62,400 nucleotides of DNA from Bacteroidaceae bacterium (GTDB taxonomy: Bacteria > Bacteroidota > Bacteroidia > Bacteroidales > Bacteroidaceae), in the NCBI GenBank assembly GCA_017555845.1, contig JAFZFO010000030.1:1-62400 (forward strand), written 5' to 3'. The notes under the pieces are model-generated. The model did no database searches. It had not been told where the DNA came from and was given only the letters and a program-made list of their open reading frames with translations. The translations under genes and the position numbers were made by a program. Positions 29,321 to 40,500 of the stretch are shown piece after piece (position 1 is the stretch's first letter; each line of letters begins with the position of its first letter).

Positions 29321-31957
29321 TTACTCTGCAAGCTGTTTGATAACCTTTACAAGCTGTTCGCCAAGAGAAATCGAGTAGCCCTGTGACACAAACACAACAC
29401 GATTGAAGGTGTCTGCCACAAGGATCAACGGGCGGTTAGGGTTTTGCAACTTCATGTTTGTCACAATCTCATTATAGATTGTGTCATTGATATCAGTTCC
29501 CCACACCACTGTCGATGGCAACTCGGGGAAGTCGTTGACAAAGCGGCCGGCCTCGTCCTTGTCACGGAACAGCAGCACCATCTTCTGTCCCCACTTCTCG
29601 AACTCATCCTTATAAGGCATTACATCGCGCAGGAAGTGATTTGTAGGTTCACTGCCCGGAGCGATTACTGCAATGATGTAGTAGCCACGGCCTGTTGATG
29701 AAAGCAATGAACGGCTTCTGTCCTCGGCAAGGTCATAGAAAAGGTTCTCGCTGTTGAAATCGCCAATTACCTGCAACTGCTCACTGCTCTCGCGCTGCAC
29801 GAACTCAAAGTTGCACTCCTTGCCCTCTTCAATGACAAAGAAGTTCAGATGGGCAAGCACGCTGCCGTCGGCCATACGTGTACCGGTCATCATGAAGTAG
29901 TCTCCGGCATCCAATGCCGTGCCATTCTTGAGCAGGCTCTCCCATGTCACACCCTCCTCGGGGTAACCGAGCAACTGCAGGCGACCATCGACAATCTTTG
30001 AGATTGAGAAGTGTGAGTAATAACGTGGGTTGTCAATGAAACGTGTAGGAGTAAATGAAGCCTTCAATGTTCCCTGTGGAGCATTACGGGTCTCTGTTGC
30101 AACAACATCGAAATCCACGTCTACCCACTTGTAATTCTCCATGTACTGAGTCTTGCCTGTTACCTCATCAATACGTGCCGGGATACCCATTGCACGGGCT
30201 CCCGATACAAAGAAGATATCACGTGAGTGAGGATCGGCAACACGCATGTTCCATACACCTTTTGGCGACATGCAGAGCGAAAGCGGATTCCACGTTGCAT
30301 CGATTGTTATGTTTTCACGACACCACTTGACCCAACGCTGGGGATCTCCGGCAAAATGCCTTCTCTCATCGGCATCGAAACGACGCTTGAAGAAGCCCTT
30401 GTAAGGAGTAATCATCTCATTGCTTACGCGTGGGTTAAGGATATAGTTACGATAGACCTCATCATATGCGCCATTGCGGGCTGTGTGTTTCATATGATCG
30501 CGTAACACCCATATGTTGACATCGCGCAAGTCCTTGTCCGAGATACTCAGAAGAAGATAGTATGCAAGTTCGCGCTCCGCACGTGGAGTCTCGGAGAGGA
30601 ACTTCATTATAGTCTTGTAGTTGCCACGTGACTTCAGGAGCAACTGTGCTACAACCTTCTCGTGACCGAAGCAATACTCCATTTTCTGTCCAAAAGCCAA
30701 AGCCTCATCGGCTGTAAGGAATGTTGAGACATAGGCATTGCGGATGGAGTCCTCACAAGCAAAACGACGCACATTCTCGGCAGCCTGCTCTTCGCTTACA
30801 AAAGGTACGGTATTGCGCTCATGTGGAGGAACGATATCCATCTCAAGTGTTGCGCTGTAACCGGGAGCCTTGTCAACGACAAGTTTCACGTTCTTGTCCT
30901 TACCGGCAGTGAACTTGACAAAACCGAACTTGCCGCCGGCAGAAGCCCAGACAACCATGTCGCCATATCCCGATGTTATGGATGTGCGGCCTTTGTCATC
31001 GGTTACCTTTGCCGCTGCTGTATAGAATTCGGCATAATTGAATATCTTGAACTCAACATTGGCCTTCAATGGGGCACCGTTCTCATCAACAACGTTTATC
31101 TTGGTTGTGACAACCGGAGCATAATTGGCAGTCACGTTGATTTCGGTGTAACAAGGTGTCACGCTCAACACCTCCTCGGGGCCGTTATAGCTACCGAACA
31201 CATTGGTATGCATCAACATACCACGCGATGCAGGAGCATTGAACCATGCAAGGTCAAGCACAGGCTCGGGCTCGCAGGCACCAAGGAAATGCCACTCGCC
31301 ATCTACCCAGGCCTCAACCCAAGCGTGGTTGTTGTCGGTATGTGCCCAACGTGGAGTGTATACTTGGCGGGCAGGAATACCAACGGCACGCAATGCAGCA
31401 ACAGTGAAGGTAGACTCCTCGCCACAACGGCCGTATGCAGTACGCACTGTTGCCAATGGCGAACTTGTGCGTATGTCACTTGGGGTATATGTAACCTTCT
31501 CGTGACACCAGTGGTTGACCTCGAGAACCGCCTCACGCATAGTGAGATCCTGCACCCTCTCCTTGAGTTCATTGTAGAACACGGCACGGCTACTGTCCAT
31601 ATTCTCGTTATTGACTCTCACGGGCAAGACAAAGTGCATGAACTCCCTTACAGGAACCTGCTTTCCCCAAGGCATCTCGGCACGGGCCTTCAAGGCATAG
31701 TCGACATTCTGCAGATGGAAATCGGCGCTGTAATCGGCGATATCGGGGAGCGGCATGTAGGCATAAAGGAACTGCATGGCCTGCAACCTGCTGCCCGAGA
31801 GGTTCTCAAACACATCAAAATAACCATTACCGGTAACAAGTTCACGACGCGCCTTGAAATCCTTGGCGATCTTACCGTTCCTGTCAAGGTTTTCACGGGC
31901 CGACAGCGACATGACAAAAAGCATCGCTGCCGCAAAAATCATCATATATCTCTTCAT
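29321..31957 (-). CDS. Exported transglutaminase-like protein with C-terminal thioredoxin-like domain
   Basis: The 878-residue product has a signal peptide (to about 20), a helical N-terminal region, and a transglutaminase-like core at about 140-235: catalytic C178 in AYGRCGEESTF and H211 in NNHAWVEAW, with the acidic partner probably E229 in GACEPEP. Next is a carboxypeptidase-regulatory-like beta domain (about 285-370), a second helical region, and a C-terminal segment (about 735-878) that looks like a TlpA-type thioredoxin fold but has no CxxC. It may be a peptidase, a transamidase or a substrate-binding protein. Single-gene unit. Confidence 0.75.
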   Translation of the reverse strand: MKRYMMIFAAAMLFVMSLSARENLDRNGKIAKDFKARRELVTGNGYFDVFENLSGSRLQAMQFLYAYMPLPDIADYSADFHLQNVDYALKARAEMPWGKQVPVREFMHFVLPVRVNNENMDSSRAVFYNELKERVQDLTMREAVLEVNHWCHEKVTYTPSDIRTSSPLATVRTAYGRCGEESTFTVAALRAVGIPARQVYTPRWAHTDNNHAWVEAWVDGEWHFLGACEPEPVLDLAWFNAPASRGMLMHTNVFGSYNGPEEVLSVTPCYTEINVTANYAPVVTTKINVVDENGAPLKANVEFKIFNYAEFYTAAAKVTDDKGRTSITSGYGDMVVWASAGGKFGFVKFTAGKDKNVKLVVDKAPGYSATLEMDIVPPHERNTVPFVSEEQAAENVRRFACEDSIRNAYVSTFLTADEALAFGQKMEYCFGHEKVVAQLLLKSRGNYKTIMKFLSETPRAERELAYYLLLSISDKDLRDVNIWVLRDHMKHTARNGAYDEVYRNYILNPRVSNEMITPYKGFFKRRFDADERRHFAGDPQRWVKWCRENITIDATWNPLSLCMSPKGVWNMRVADPHSRDIFFVSGARAMGIPARIDEVTGKTQYMENYKWVDVDFDVVATETRNAPQGTLKASFTPTRFIDNPRYYSHFSISKIVDGRLQLLGYPEEGVTWESLLKNGTALDAGDYFMMTGTRMADGSVLAHLNFFVIEEGKECNFEFVQRESSEQLQVIGDFNSENLFYDLAEDRSRSLLSSTGRGYYIIAVIAPGSEPTNHFLRDVMPYKDEFEKWGQKMVLLFRDKDEAGRFVNDFPELPSTVVWGTDINDTIYNEIVTNMKLQNPNRPLILVADTFNRVVFVSQGYSISLGEQLVKVIKQLAE

Positions 31958-32035
31958 AGTAAATTGTTTTCTATGGTGTAAATATAGGAATAATTAGTCA
32001 AAAAAAGGCAAATATCGTGATTTATTAGCTCTTTA

Positions 32036-32065
32036 CGCCACATTTTGACTGCAACACAAGTGGCG
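32036..32065. promoter_or_regulatory. Inverted repeat upstream of the ABC exporter gene
   Basis: CGCCAC (32036-32041) and GTGGCG (32060-32065) lie just upstream of the -7 box at 32082. The position would suit an operator, but the match is short and chance is possible. Confidence 0.25.
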
Positions 32066-32081
32066 ATGAAGGTTTTTTTCG

Positions 32082-32089
32082 TATTTTTG
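32082..32089 (+). promoter_or_regulatory. Candidate -7 box for the ABC exporter gene
   Basis: TATTTTTG, 58 bases before the ATG at 32147; no clear -33 TTG. Confidence 0.45.
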
Positions 32090-32146
32090 CAATGGACTGC
32101 ATGGGTTGGAACAACTGTATACCAATACTTCAAACACCATTGAAAA

Positions 32147-33805
32147 ATGAGTGAAAACAATAAAAACATACCGATAAAAAGGCTCGTTTTATGGCTTTGG
32201 CAAAACTCAAAGGGAGCACGCCGACAGGCCTTGACAAACACGGCAATAGGACTGCTTGATGTAGCATGCCAATTGCTGTGGGTCCTTGCATGCAAACGCG
32301 CCATTGACATTGCCACCGGAATAAAGGACGGTTCATTGCTGACAACAGGCATTGTCATTGCCGCATTGATGCTCATCCAGATTGGATCACGCGCCTTGAG
32401 CCGATGGATACACTCTGTTACGGGCAACAAGGTACGCAACAGGATGCGCCGCGATGTCTTCGCCCGTCTGCTGCGCTGTGACTGGTTGCACTTGCAGAGA
32501 CATCACACCGGAGACCTCATCAACAGGCTCGAGGGCGATGTTGCAGGCATAACCACATTGATGACAGAAGTAATCCCTGCCGCAATAGTATCGGCGACAC
32601 AGTTGCTTGCATCGTTCACTCTCCTGTTCACCATGAGCCCGTTGCTTGCGGTAGCCATCTTCATAACGCTGCCCATATGCCTGGCAGTGAGCCGTGTATA
32701 TGTAAAGAAGATGCGCAAACTGAACCGCGAAGTACGCGACAGCGACAGCCGCATACAATCGGTACTGCAGGAGAGCCTGCAGCACAAGGAACTGATAAAG
32801 TCACTCGAGCAGAACGACTCGACCGAGAAGCAGCTGTCGGAACTGCAGGAGCGTCTGCAGGACCAGGTTGCCAACCGCACAAAGTTCTCGCTTGGAGCAT
32901 ATTCACTCATACAGCTTGGCTTTGCCGCAGGCTATGTAATTGCATTCATGTGGGGAGCAGACAGCCTGCGCGACGGCATGATCACATATGGAACAATGGC
33001 CGCATACCTGCAGCTCGTGGGTCTTATACAGCGCCCTACAATGGAGTTGAGCCGATATGTACCGGGCATCGTTTCATCACTGACCGCCGCCGAACGACTC
33101 TATGAACTGGAGGACATCCCCATAGAGAGACAGGGCGATGCCGTCATGTTGAAAGAGACTGCCGGAGTACGTTTCAAGGATGTGACATTCCGCTACGAGG
33201 ATGACAAACGCCTCATACTCAACAGCTTCAGCTTTGACTTCCCACCCAACAGCTGCACAGCCATCGTAGGCGAGACAGGAGCCGGAAAGACAACACTCAT
33301 AAGACTGCTGATAGCACTCATCAACCCGCAAGGTGGAAGCATAGAACTTTACGACGGAACAGAGAAACACGAATCATCGACCCTGACACGCCGTAACTTC
33401 GTATACATTCCTCAGGGCAACAGCCTCGTGAGCGGCACCATCAGGGACAATCTGCTGATGGGCAACCCCGATGCCACAGAAGAGGAGATGAGAAAGGCAC
33501 TGCACATAGCCTGCGCCGAATATGTATTTGATTTACCCGAAGGCATTGACAGCCCCATAACCGAGCGCGGCGGCGGACTGAGCGAAGGACAGGCACAGCG
33601 CATTGCCGTTGCGAGATCCATTCTGCGCCCGGGAAGCATTCTCATACTCGACGAGGTAACATCGGCGCTTGATGAAGCGACCGAGCAGGAGATGCTCAAG
33701 CGTCTTACCCAGAGCCAGATTGGCAAGACGCTCATTTTCGTTACCCACAGACCGGCGGTAATGGAGTACTGTACGCAGGTACTGAAGATAGAAAAGCCAT
33801 CATGA
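32147..33805 (+). CDS. ABC exporter, fused membrane and ATPase domains
   Basis: Half-transporter that should work as a dimer and pump a hydrophobic or peptide substrate out. The 552-residue product has six membrane segments in residues 20-310, then an ATPase domain: Walker A GETGAGKTT at about 375, Q-loop IPQGNSLVSGTI, signature LSEGQAQRIAVARS at about 478 and Walker B ILILDEVTSALDEA at about 498, with the switch His in VTHRP. No accessory gene is adjacent, so the substrate is unknown. It has its own promoter box and terminator. Confidence 0.9.
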   Translation: MSENNKNIPIKRLVLWLWQNSKGARRQALTNTAIGLLDVACQLLWVLACKRAIDIATGIKDGSLLTTGIVIAALMLIQIGSRALSRWIHSVTGNKVRNRMRRDVFARLLRCDWLHLQRHHTGDLINRLEGDVAGITTLMTEVIPAAIVSATQLLASFTLLFTMSPLLAVAIFITLPICLAVSRVYVKKMRKLNREVRDSDSRIQSVLQESLQHKELIKSLEQNDSTEKQLSELQERLQDQVANRTKFSLGAYSLIQLGFAAGYVIAFMWGADSLRDGMITYGTMAAYLQLVGLIQRPTMELSRYVPGIVSSLTAAERLYELEDIPIERQGDAVMLKETAGVRFKDVTFRYEDDKRLILNSFSFDFPPNSCTAIVGETGAGKTTLIRLLIALINPQGGSIELYDGTEKHESSTLTRRNFVYIPQGNSLVSGTIRDNLLMGNPDATEEEMRKALHIACAEYVFDLPEGIDSPITERGGGLSEGQAQRIAVARSILRPGSILILDEVTSALDEATEQEMLKRLTQSQIGKTLIFVTHRPAVMEYCTQVLKIEKPS

Positions 33806-33815
33806 TAACGTCAAG

Positions 33816-33840
33816 AACACCCCTACACACGGGTGTTTTT
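33816..33840 (+). terminator. Terminator after the ABC exporter gene
   Basis: AACACCC, loop CTACACAC, GGGTGTT and a T run, starting 10 bases after the stop. Its position rules out the longer ruvA start at 33833. Confidence 0.8.
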
Positions 33841-33916
33841 GCATTTTAGATACTACAAGGCAATAAATGCCACATTTTGCCGTTTAACAGAAGATAAAAA
33901 TAATATACCAGAAGAT

Positions 33917-34510
33917 ATGATTGAATATTTGAGAGGAGAACTTGCCGAGCTCACACCTGCAACAGCCATCATTGAATGCTGCGGCGTAGGTTATGAGACA
34001 AGCATCACACTCAACACATACAGTGCATTGCAGGACAAGAAGGATGTCAAGGTCTACATCTACGAAGTGATACGTGAAGACACCCACCAACTGTTCGGAT
34101 TCAGCAACAAGCAGGAGCGCGAACTGTTCCTGTTGCTCATTTCGGTATCGGGCATCGGCGGCAACACTGCACGCACCATCCTCTCGGCTTTTACCGTGAA
34201 CGAATTGTGCGAAGCCATCTTCACCGGCAACGAGGCTGCAATCAAGAGCGTAAAGGGTATTGGTTTGAAGACAGCCCAGCGCATCATCATAGACCTGAAG
34301 GACAAGATCAAGGGTATCGGTAGCGGAGTGCAGAGCACAACCGCGGCAGCCATTGCGCCCAACAACGATGTCATTGACGGCGCTGTTTCGGCACTCATTA
34401 TGCTCGGTTTCCCTGCAGCGGCAACCAACAAGGTCGTTCAGGCAATCGTCAAGAGCGAACCGTCTGCAACCGTTGAGCAGGTCATAAAACTGGCATTGAA
34501 ACAGCTATAA
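33917..34510 (+). CDS. ruvA: Holliday junction helicase subunit RuvA
   Basis: Binds four-way DNA junctions and loads RuvB for branch migration. The 197-residue product starts [20 protein letters not shown] (OB fold), has the helix-hairpin-helix pair ([16 protein letters not shown] and [20 protein letters not shown]) at about 70-125, and ends with the small RuvB-contacting domain ([20 protein letters not shown]). Length is normal. A longer frame from 33833 would start inside a terminator. sprA follows 17 bases later, an arrangement common in Bacteroidota. Confidence 0.95.
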   Translation: MIEYLRGELAELTPATAIIECCGVGYETSITLNTYSALQDKKDVKVYIYEVIREDTHQLFGFSNKQERELFLLLISVSGIGGNTARTILSAFTVNELCEAIFTGNEAAIKSVKGIGLKTAQRIIIDLKDKIKGIGSGVQSTTAAAIAPNNDVIDGAVSALIMLGFPAAATNKVVQAIVKSEPSATVEQVIKLALKQL

Positions 34511-34527
34511 AAGACCGGAGGGCAACC

Positions 34528-37500
34528 ATGGGCAAGCGTACATCCATACTTCTCATCCTGTTTTTCGCGACAATGACAATTTTCGCGCAGGGAAGTGTAC
34601 GCAATGACTCCATCCGCAAATCCATCCGTAACAGAAGCAGGGCAAGCAAGACGGCAGTCCAGGATACAATTACAGCACGTTTCCCGGTCTCGGAGACAAC
34701 GCACAACAGCATCAATGACATGCAACAGCGTCCACTTGACCTGAAAGACCCTGCAAACATTGTCACTGACACGACATACAACACCGAGGAGGGAACATAT
34801 CTCTTGAGCACCAGACTTGGAGAGAGTTCGCTGTTGGACGCCCCCATCCTGATGACTCCCGAGGAGTACGCCAAATGGCAGGAGCGCAACTCAATGAGCC
34901 GTTTCTTCAGGAAGAAGAATTACGAGGCGTGGGAGAGCTCACAAAAGAAGAACAAGTTCGACTTTACCGACATGCATTTTGACCTGGGACCTGCCGAAAA
35001 GATATTCGGCCCCGGCGGTGTGCGCGTAAAGACACAGGGTAATGCCGAATTGAAGATAGGCTACTCAATACAGTCCATTGACAACCCGGCCCTTCCTTCA
35101 CGCAGCAGAAGGACCAACAGCTTCGACTTTGACGAGAAGATAAACCTCAATGTACGAGGTAGCGTGGGCGACAAAATGAATATGGACTTCAACTACAATA
35201 CCGAAGCCACATTCAGTTATGACGCCAAGAAGATCAACCTGAAATATGACGGAAAAGAGGATGAGATAATCAAGCTCGTGGAGGCCGGTAACGTATCGTT
35301 CCCCACCAATTCCAGCCTCATCAAGGGCGCATCATCACTTTTCGGTATAAGGACCGACCTGCAGTTCGGCAAGCTCTCATTGCAGACCGTCATATCACAG
35401 AAGACATCGAACAGCACCGTCGTGAACTCCAAGGGCGGAACACAGCTCACGACCTTTGAGATCGAGATCACGAACTACGACGAGAACAAGCACTTCTTCC
35501 TCGCGCACTATTTCCGCGACAACTATGACCGTTCAATGTCGCAGCTGCCCACAATACTCTCGGGCATCGACATCAACCGCATCGAGGTGTGGGTAACCAA
35601 CAAGACAAGCGACTACAACAACCCACGCAACATCGTTGCCTTTACCGATATTGCCGAGAACCGCCACATAAGCAACCCCACATGGAGTGCATTGGGCAGT
35701 TCGGCCATCCCTCACAACAATGCCAATGACCTCTACTCCGAGATGAACTCGACATATTCGGGCATACGAGACATTGACCAGGCAAACAACATCCTCGGCA
35801 ACATCAATGGTATCAGTGGTGGTGCCGACTATGAGAAACTGTCAAACGCCAGACTGCTGTCATCTTCGGAATATACACTCAACAGGGAATTGGGATACAT
35901 CTCATTGAAGACTCCGCTAAGGGCAGATGAGGTTCTTGCCGTAGCATATGAGTACACATACGGCGGACAGACATATCAGGTCGGTGAGTTCTCGAACGAT
36001 GTCAAGGAATCCAAGACAACACTCTATCTGAAGCTCATCAAACCAAATGCATGCTCTCCAAAGAACGGCTGTTGGGACCTCATGATGAAGAATGTCTATT
36101 CACTCGGCACACGCAACCTGCAGAACACCAATTTCAAGCTCGACATCTACTATGCGAGCGACAGCCTTGGCACAAACATAACCTACCTTCCCGAGACCGA
36201 ACTCAAAGGCAAGACACTGCTGCAGTTGCTTGGCCTTGACAGGCTCGACAGCAACAACAGCAAGGAGAACCCGAACGGTGTGTTCGACTACATACAGGGC
36301 TACACGGTAGATGCTGCTTCGGGACGCATCTTCTTCCCCTCGATTGAGCCTTTCGGCAGCTACCTCGAGAAGAAGATCGACAACAGCGCCATTGCCGGAA
36401 AGTATGTATTCCACGAACTGTACGACTCGACAAAGACCATTGCAAAACAGATTGCCGAGAAGGACAAGTTCTACCTCATAGGAGAGTATACCGGTAGCGC
36501 AGCGAACGTAATCCAGACCGGTTCAACGAACATTCCCCGCGGTTCTGTGGTGGTGACAGCCGGCGGCATGACTCTTGTGGAGAACAGCGACTACCAGGTG
36601 GACTACTCATCGGGTACAGTAACCATTCTGAACCAGAACATCATAGATGCCGGCACCAATGTACAGGTCTCACTCGAGAGCAACACCATGTTCAACATGC
36701 AGCGCAAGACAGTGCTTGGCATGAACTGGAAATATGATTTCTCGGATGACTTCAAGTTCGGCGGTACACTCATGTCACTCTCGGAGAAGCCATTGACAAC
36801 AAAGGTAGATATGGGTTCCGAGCCTTTGAACAATTTCCTCTGGGGCTTCAACATGTCGTGGAAGAAGCAGAGCCAATGGCTGACAAACATCATTGACCTT
36901 CTGCCGCTCATCAGCTGTACCGAGCCTTCATCAATAAGCTTCTCGGCCGAATTCGCAAAACTTGAAGCAGGTACATCGAAAGAGGTGCAGAGTGAGGCAT
37001 CGTACATCGATGACTTTGAGAACACTGAAAACGGTGTCGACATATCATCGCCATCGCAATGGATGCTCGCATCACTGCCCCACGGCATGCAGTACAGCAA
37101 CCTGAGCAACGATATACGTACAGGATACAACCGCGCACACATCAGCTGGTATGTCATCGACCCGCTCTTTACCCGCCGCAGTTCATCACTTACACCGGCA
37201 CACATCAAGAGCGACATGGAACAATTGTCAAACCACTATGTACGCGAAGTGTACGAGCGTGAGCTGTACCCCAACAAGGAGTCGACATATGGCGAATCAT
37301 CGACCCTGTCACTGTTCAATGTCACATATTACCCCAACGAACGAGGCCCATACAACCTTGACACCGATGTTGACTTTGAAGGCAAGCTCAATGACCCTGC
37401 GAAACGTTGGGGCGGTATCACACGCCAGTTGACCACTACCGACTTTGAGAGCGCGAACATCCAGTACATCGAGTTCTGGTTGCTTGACCCGTTCATCTAT

Positions 37501-40500
37501 GAGCAGACCGGCATGGGTGGCGACCTCTATTTCAACCTTGGAGAGGTTTCGGAAGATATCCTCAAGGACAGCAAGAAGTTCTACGAGAACGGCCTGCCAT
37601 CGGGCAGCAACCAATACCAGTACGAGGAGACCGTTTGGGGACGAGTGCCCACCAACACCAGCCTTGTATATGCATTTGACAACAACTCCGAGAGCCGCGA
37701 CCAGCAGGATACAGGTCTCAACGGACTAAGCAGCGCCGATGAGGCACAGCACCCGACATACAAAGCCTATCTTGAGGCTTTGCAGGGCCGTGTGCGCCAG
37801 GAGGTGTATGACAGCATCGCTGCAGACCCTGCAGGCGACAGCTACCACTATTTCCGCGGCAGTGACTATGATGCGGCACAGCGCAGCATCATCGAGCGCT
37901 ATAAGTATTTCAACAATACCGAGGGCAACTCGCCAAGCAACTCCGACAGCGAATACAGCAGTGCGGCAAAGACAACGCCTGATGTAGAGGATGCGAACCA
38001 GGACTTTACAATGGATGAATATGAGAACTTCTTCCAGTACAGGATCTCGCTCCGTCCCGAGGATATGCAGGTGGGCCGCAACTACATCACGGACAAACGT
38101 ACCGTAACCTCAAAGTTGCGTAACGGCAACACCGAGAGCGTTGACTGGTACAAGTTCCGCATACCTGTCGACGAGTATGAGAAGGCTGTGGGTACAATAC
38201 GCGACTTCACGTCCATACGTTTCATCCGTATGTACATGACACAGTTCCAGAAACCCGTTACACTACGTTTTGCGACCATGCAGCTTGTACGCGGAGACTG
38301 GAGACCATACCTGCAGCCGATTGCATCAAAGAACAACACCACTCCAACCGTTTCGGGCGAATTTACCACATCGGCTGTGAGCATTGAAGAGCACGGAGAC
38401 CGCAAGCCGGTGAACTACGTGCTCCCACCGGGCGTGACACGAATCATCGACCCCAGCCAGCCACAGTTGCGACAGGACAACGAACAGGCATTGGCGCTCA
38501 ACATCAACAACCTTGGAAGCAAGGAAAGCCGTGCCGTATACAAGAAGAGCAACCTTGACATACGCCAATATGAACGCATACAGCTGTTCATACATGCCGA
38601 GGCTCCCGAGACCGATGTCACACAGCTTGGCAACAACGACATGTCATTGTTCGTACGATTCGGTTCGGACTACAAGAGCAACTACTATGAATACGAAGTG
38701 CCGTTGACCGTCACCCCACATGGTTCATACGACGGAAACAGTTCGGTAGCAGCTTCTGTAGTATGGCCACAGGAGAATATGATTGACATACCGTTGAGCA
38801 AGCTTTCCGAGATCAAGATACGCCGCAACACCTTGCGCAACAGCAATGCCGAAGGCGTTACAAACACCACCATATACAGTGAATATGACAGTGAGACTCC
38901 GAAGAACAGGATCAGCATCGTCGGCAGCCCCTCTTTGGGACAGATCAAGGTAATGATGATTGGTGTGCGCAACAACAGCTCAAGCAACAAATCGGCAATC
39001 ATATGGGTCAACGAGATGCGCCTCATTGGCTTCAACAACAAGAGCGGATGGGCAGCACAGGGCAACCTCAACATCAAGCTCAGCGACCTTGGCTCGTTTG
39101 CGGCACAGGGTAAGGTGGAGACAGCCGGTTTCGGTGGCCTTGAGGAGAAGCTTGCTGCGCGCCGCACCGACGACTACTACCGCTATTCACTTACCGGAAC
39201 AATGGATGTAGGCCGCCTGTTGCCACGTTCATTCAAGGTAAACATACCGGCATACTACTCTTTCACAGAAGAAGTGACATCGCCTCTTTACAGTCCTTAC
39301 GATACAGACCTGAATTTTGACGATGTTCTTGATACATATGATGACTTTGGCAGGGATTCTCTGAAGAACGTTGCCGAAGTACACTCCGTGATGCGCAACT
39401 TCAGTGTCAGCAATGCAAAGATCAACATCTCGAGCAAGACACCAATGCCATACGACCCGTCGAACTTCAGCTTCAGCTTCTCACACGCAAACACCGACAA
39501 CAGCGGAAGCACTGTAAGCTGGGAGAACCGCATAAACTGGAAGGCGTCGTTGAGCTACAACTATTCAAGCCCCATAAAGACCTTGAAGCCATTCGGCAAG
39601 ATCAAGAGCAAATCAAAGTGGCTAAAGATTTTCAAGGAGTGGGGAGTGAATCCGTTGCCACAGTCATTGGCGCTGAATACAGACATGACACGCTCATATC
39701 ACGAGCTGCAACGCCGCGACCTGCAGTCAATGGCGGGCGACAATGAGATACCGCTTACCTTCTCGCAGCAGTTCAACTGGAACCGTTCAATGGCAATAAA
39801 GTGGGATCCCACCACAAACCTGAGGATGAGCCTCAACACCGGAACCAATGCCGAGGTTGAAGAGCCGTTCCTGCCTGTCAACAAGGAGAGGTACCCCAAT
39901 GAGTATGCCGCATGGAAGGATTCTGTAAAGCACAGCATACAGGATTTCGGTAACCCATTGAGCTACCAGCAGAACTTCAACGCATCATACACCCTTCCAC
40001 TCAACAAGGTTCCGCTTTTCGAGTGGTTGACAGCCGATGCAAGCTACAGCGGCACATACAACTGGATGCGCGGCAACAGTGTTGCAGGCATAAACGCAGG
40101 AAACAACATCTCAAACAAGCGTAACATTACCTTCAAGACAACGATGAACTTCGAGAAACTGTACAACCTTATACCATATCTCGAAGAGACCAACAAGCGT
40201 TTTGCAAGCAACAACAAGAAGCAGAAGTCCTCAAAGAGCCGCAAACCAAAGGTTGAGAAGGCGAAACCATTCACAAAAGAGATACGCCTGAAGAATGACA
40301 CCACTACAACCATTACCCACAACCTGAAGAACAAGAAAATTGAAGTTGTGGCACGTACAAGAAAAGGCGAGACATACAGACTCAAATACAAGGTCCTTGA
40401 CGAGAACAAGATTCTCATAAAGAACAAGGACAGTGTAAGCGTAAAGATTACAATTACCGCACAGCCCAAGAACAACGAACGCAGCAAGTTTGCAATGGCA

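Noticed and set aside
30821-31981. A 386-codon frame on the plus strand opposite the transglutaminase gene
   Set aside because: The opposite strand carries intact catalytic motifs and a signal peptide; this frame has no motif and Cys/His-rich composition.
33833-33916. Longer N-terminus for RuvA
   Set aside because: It starts inside the preceding terminator hairpin and lengthens RuvA beyond the family norm.
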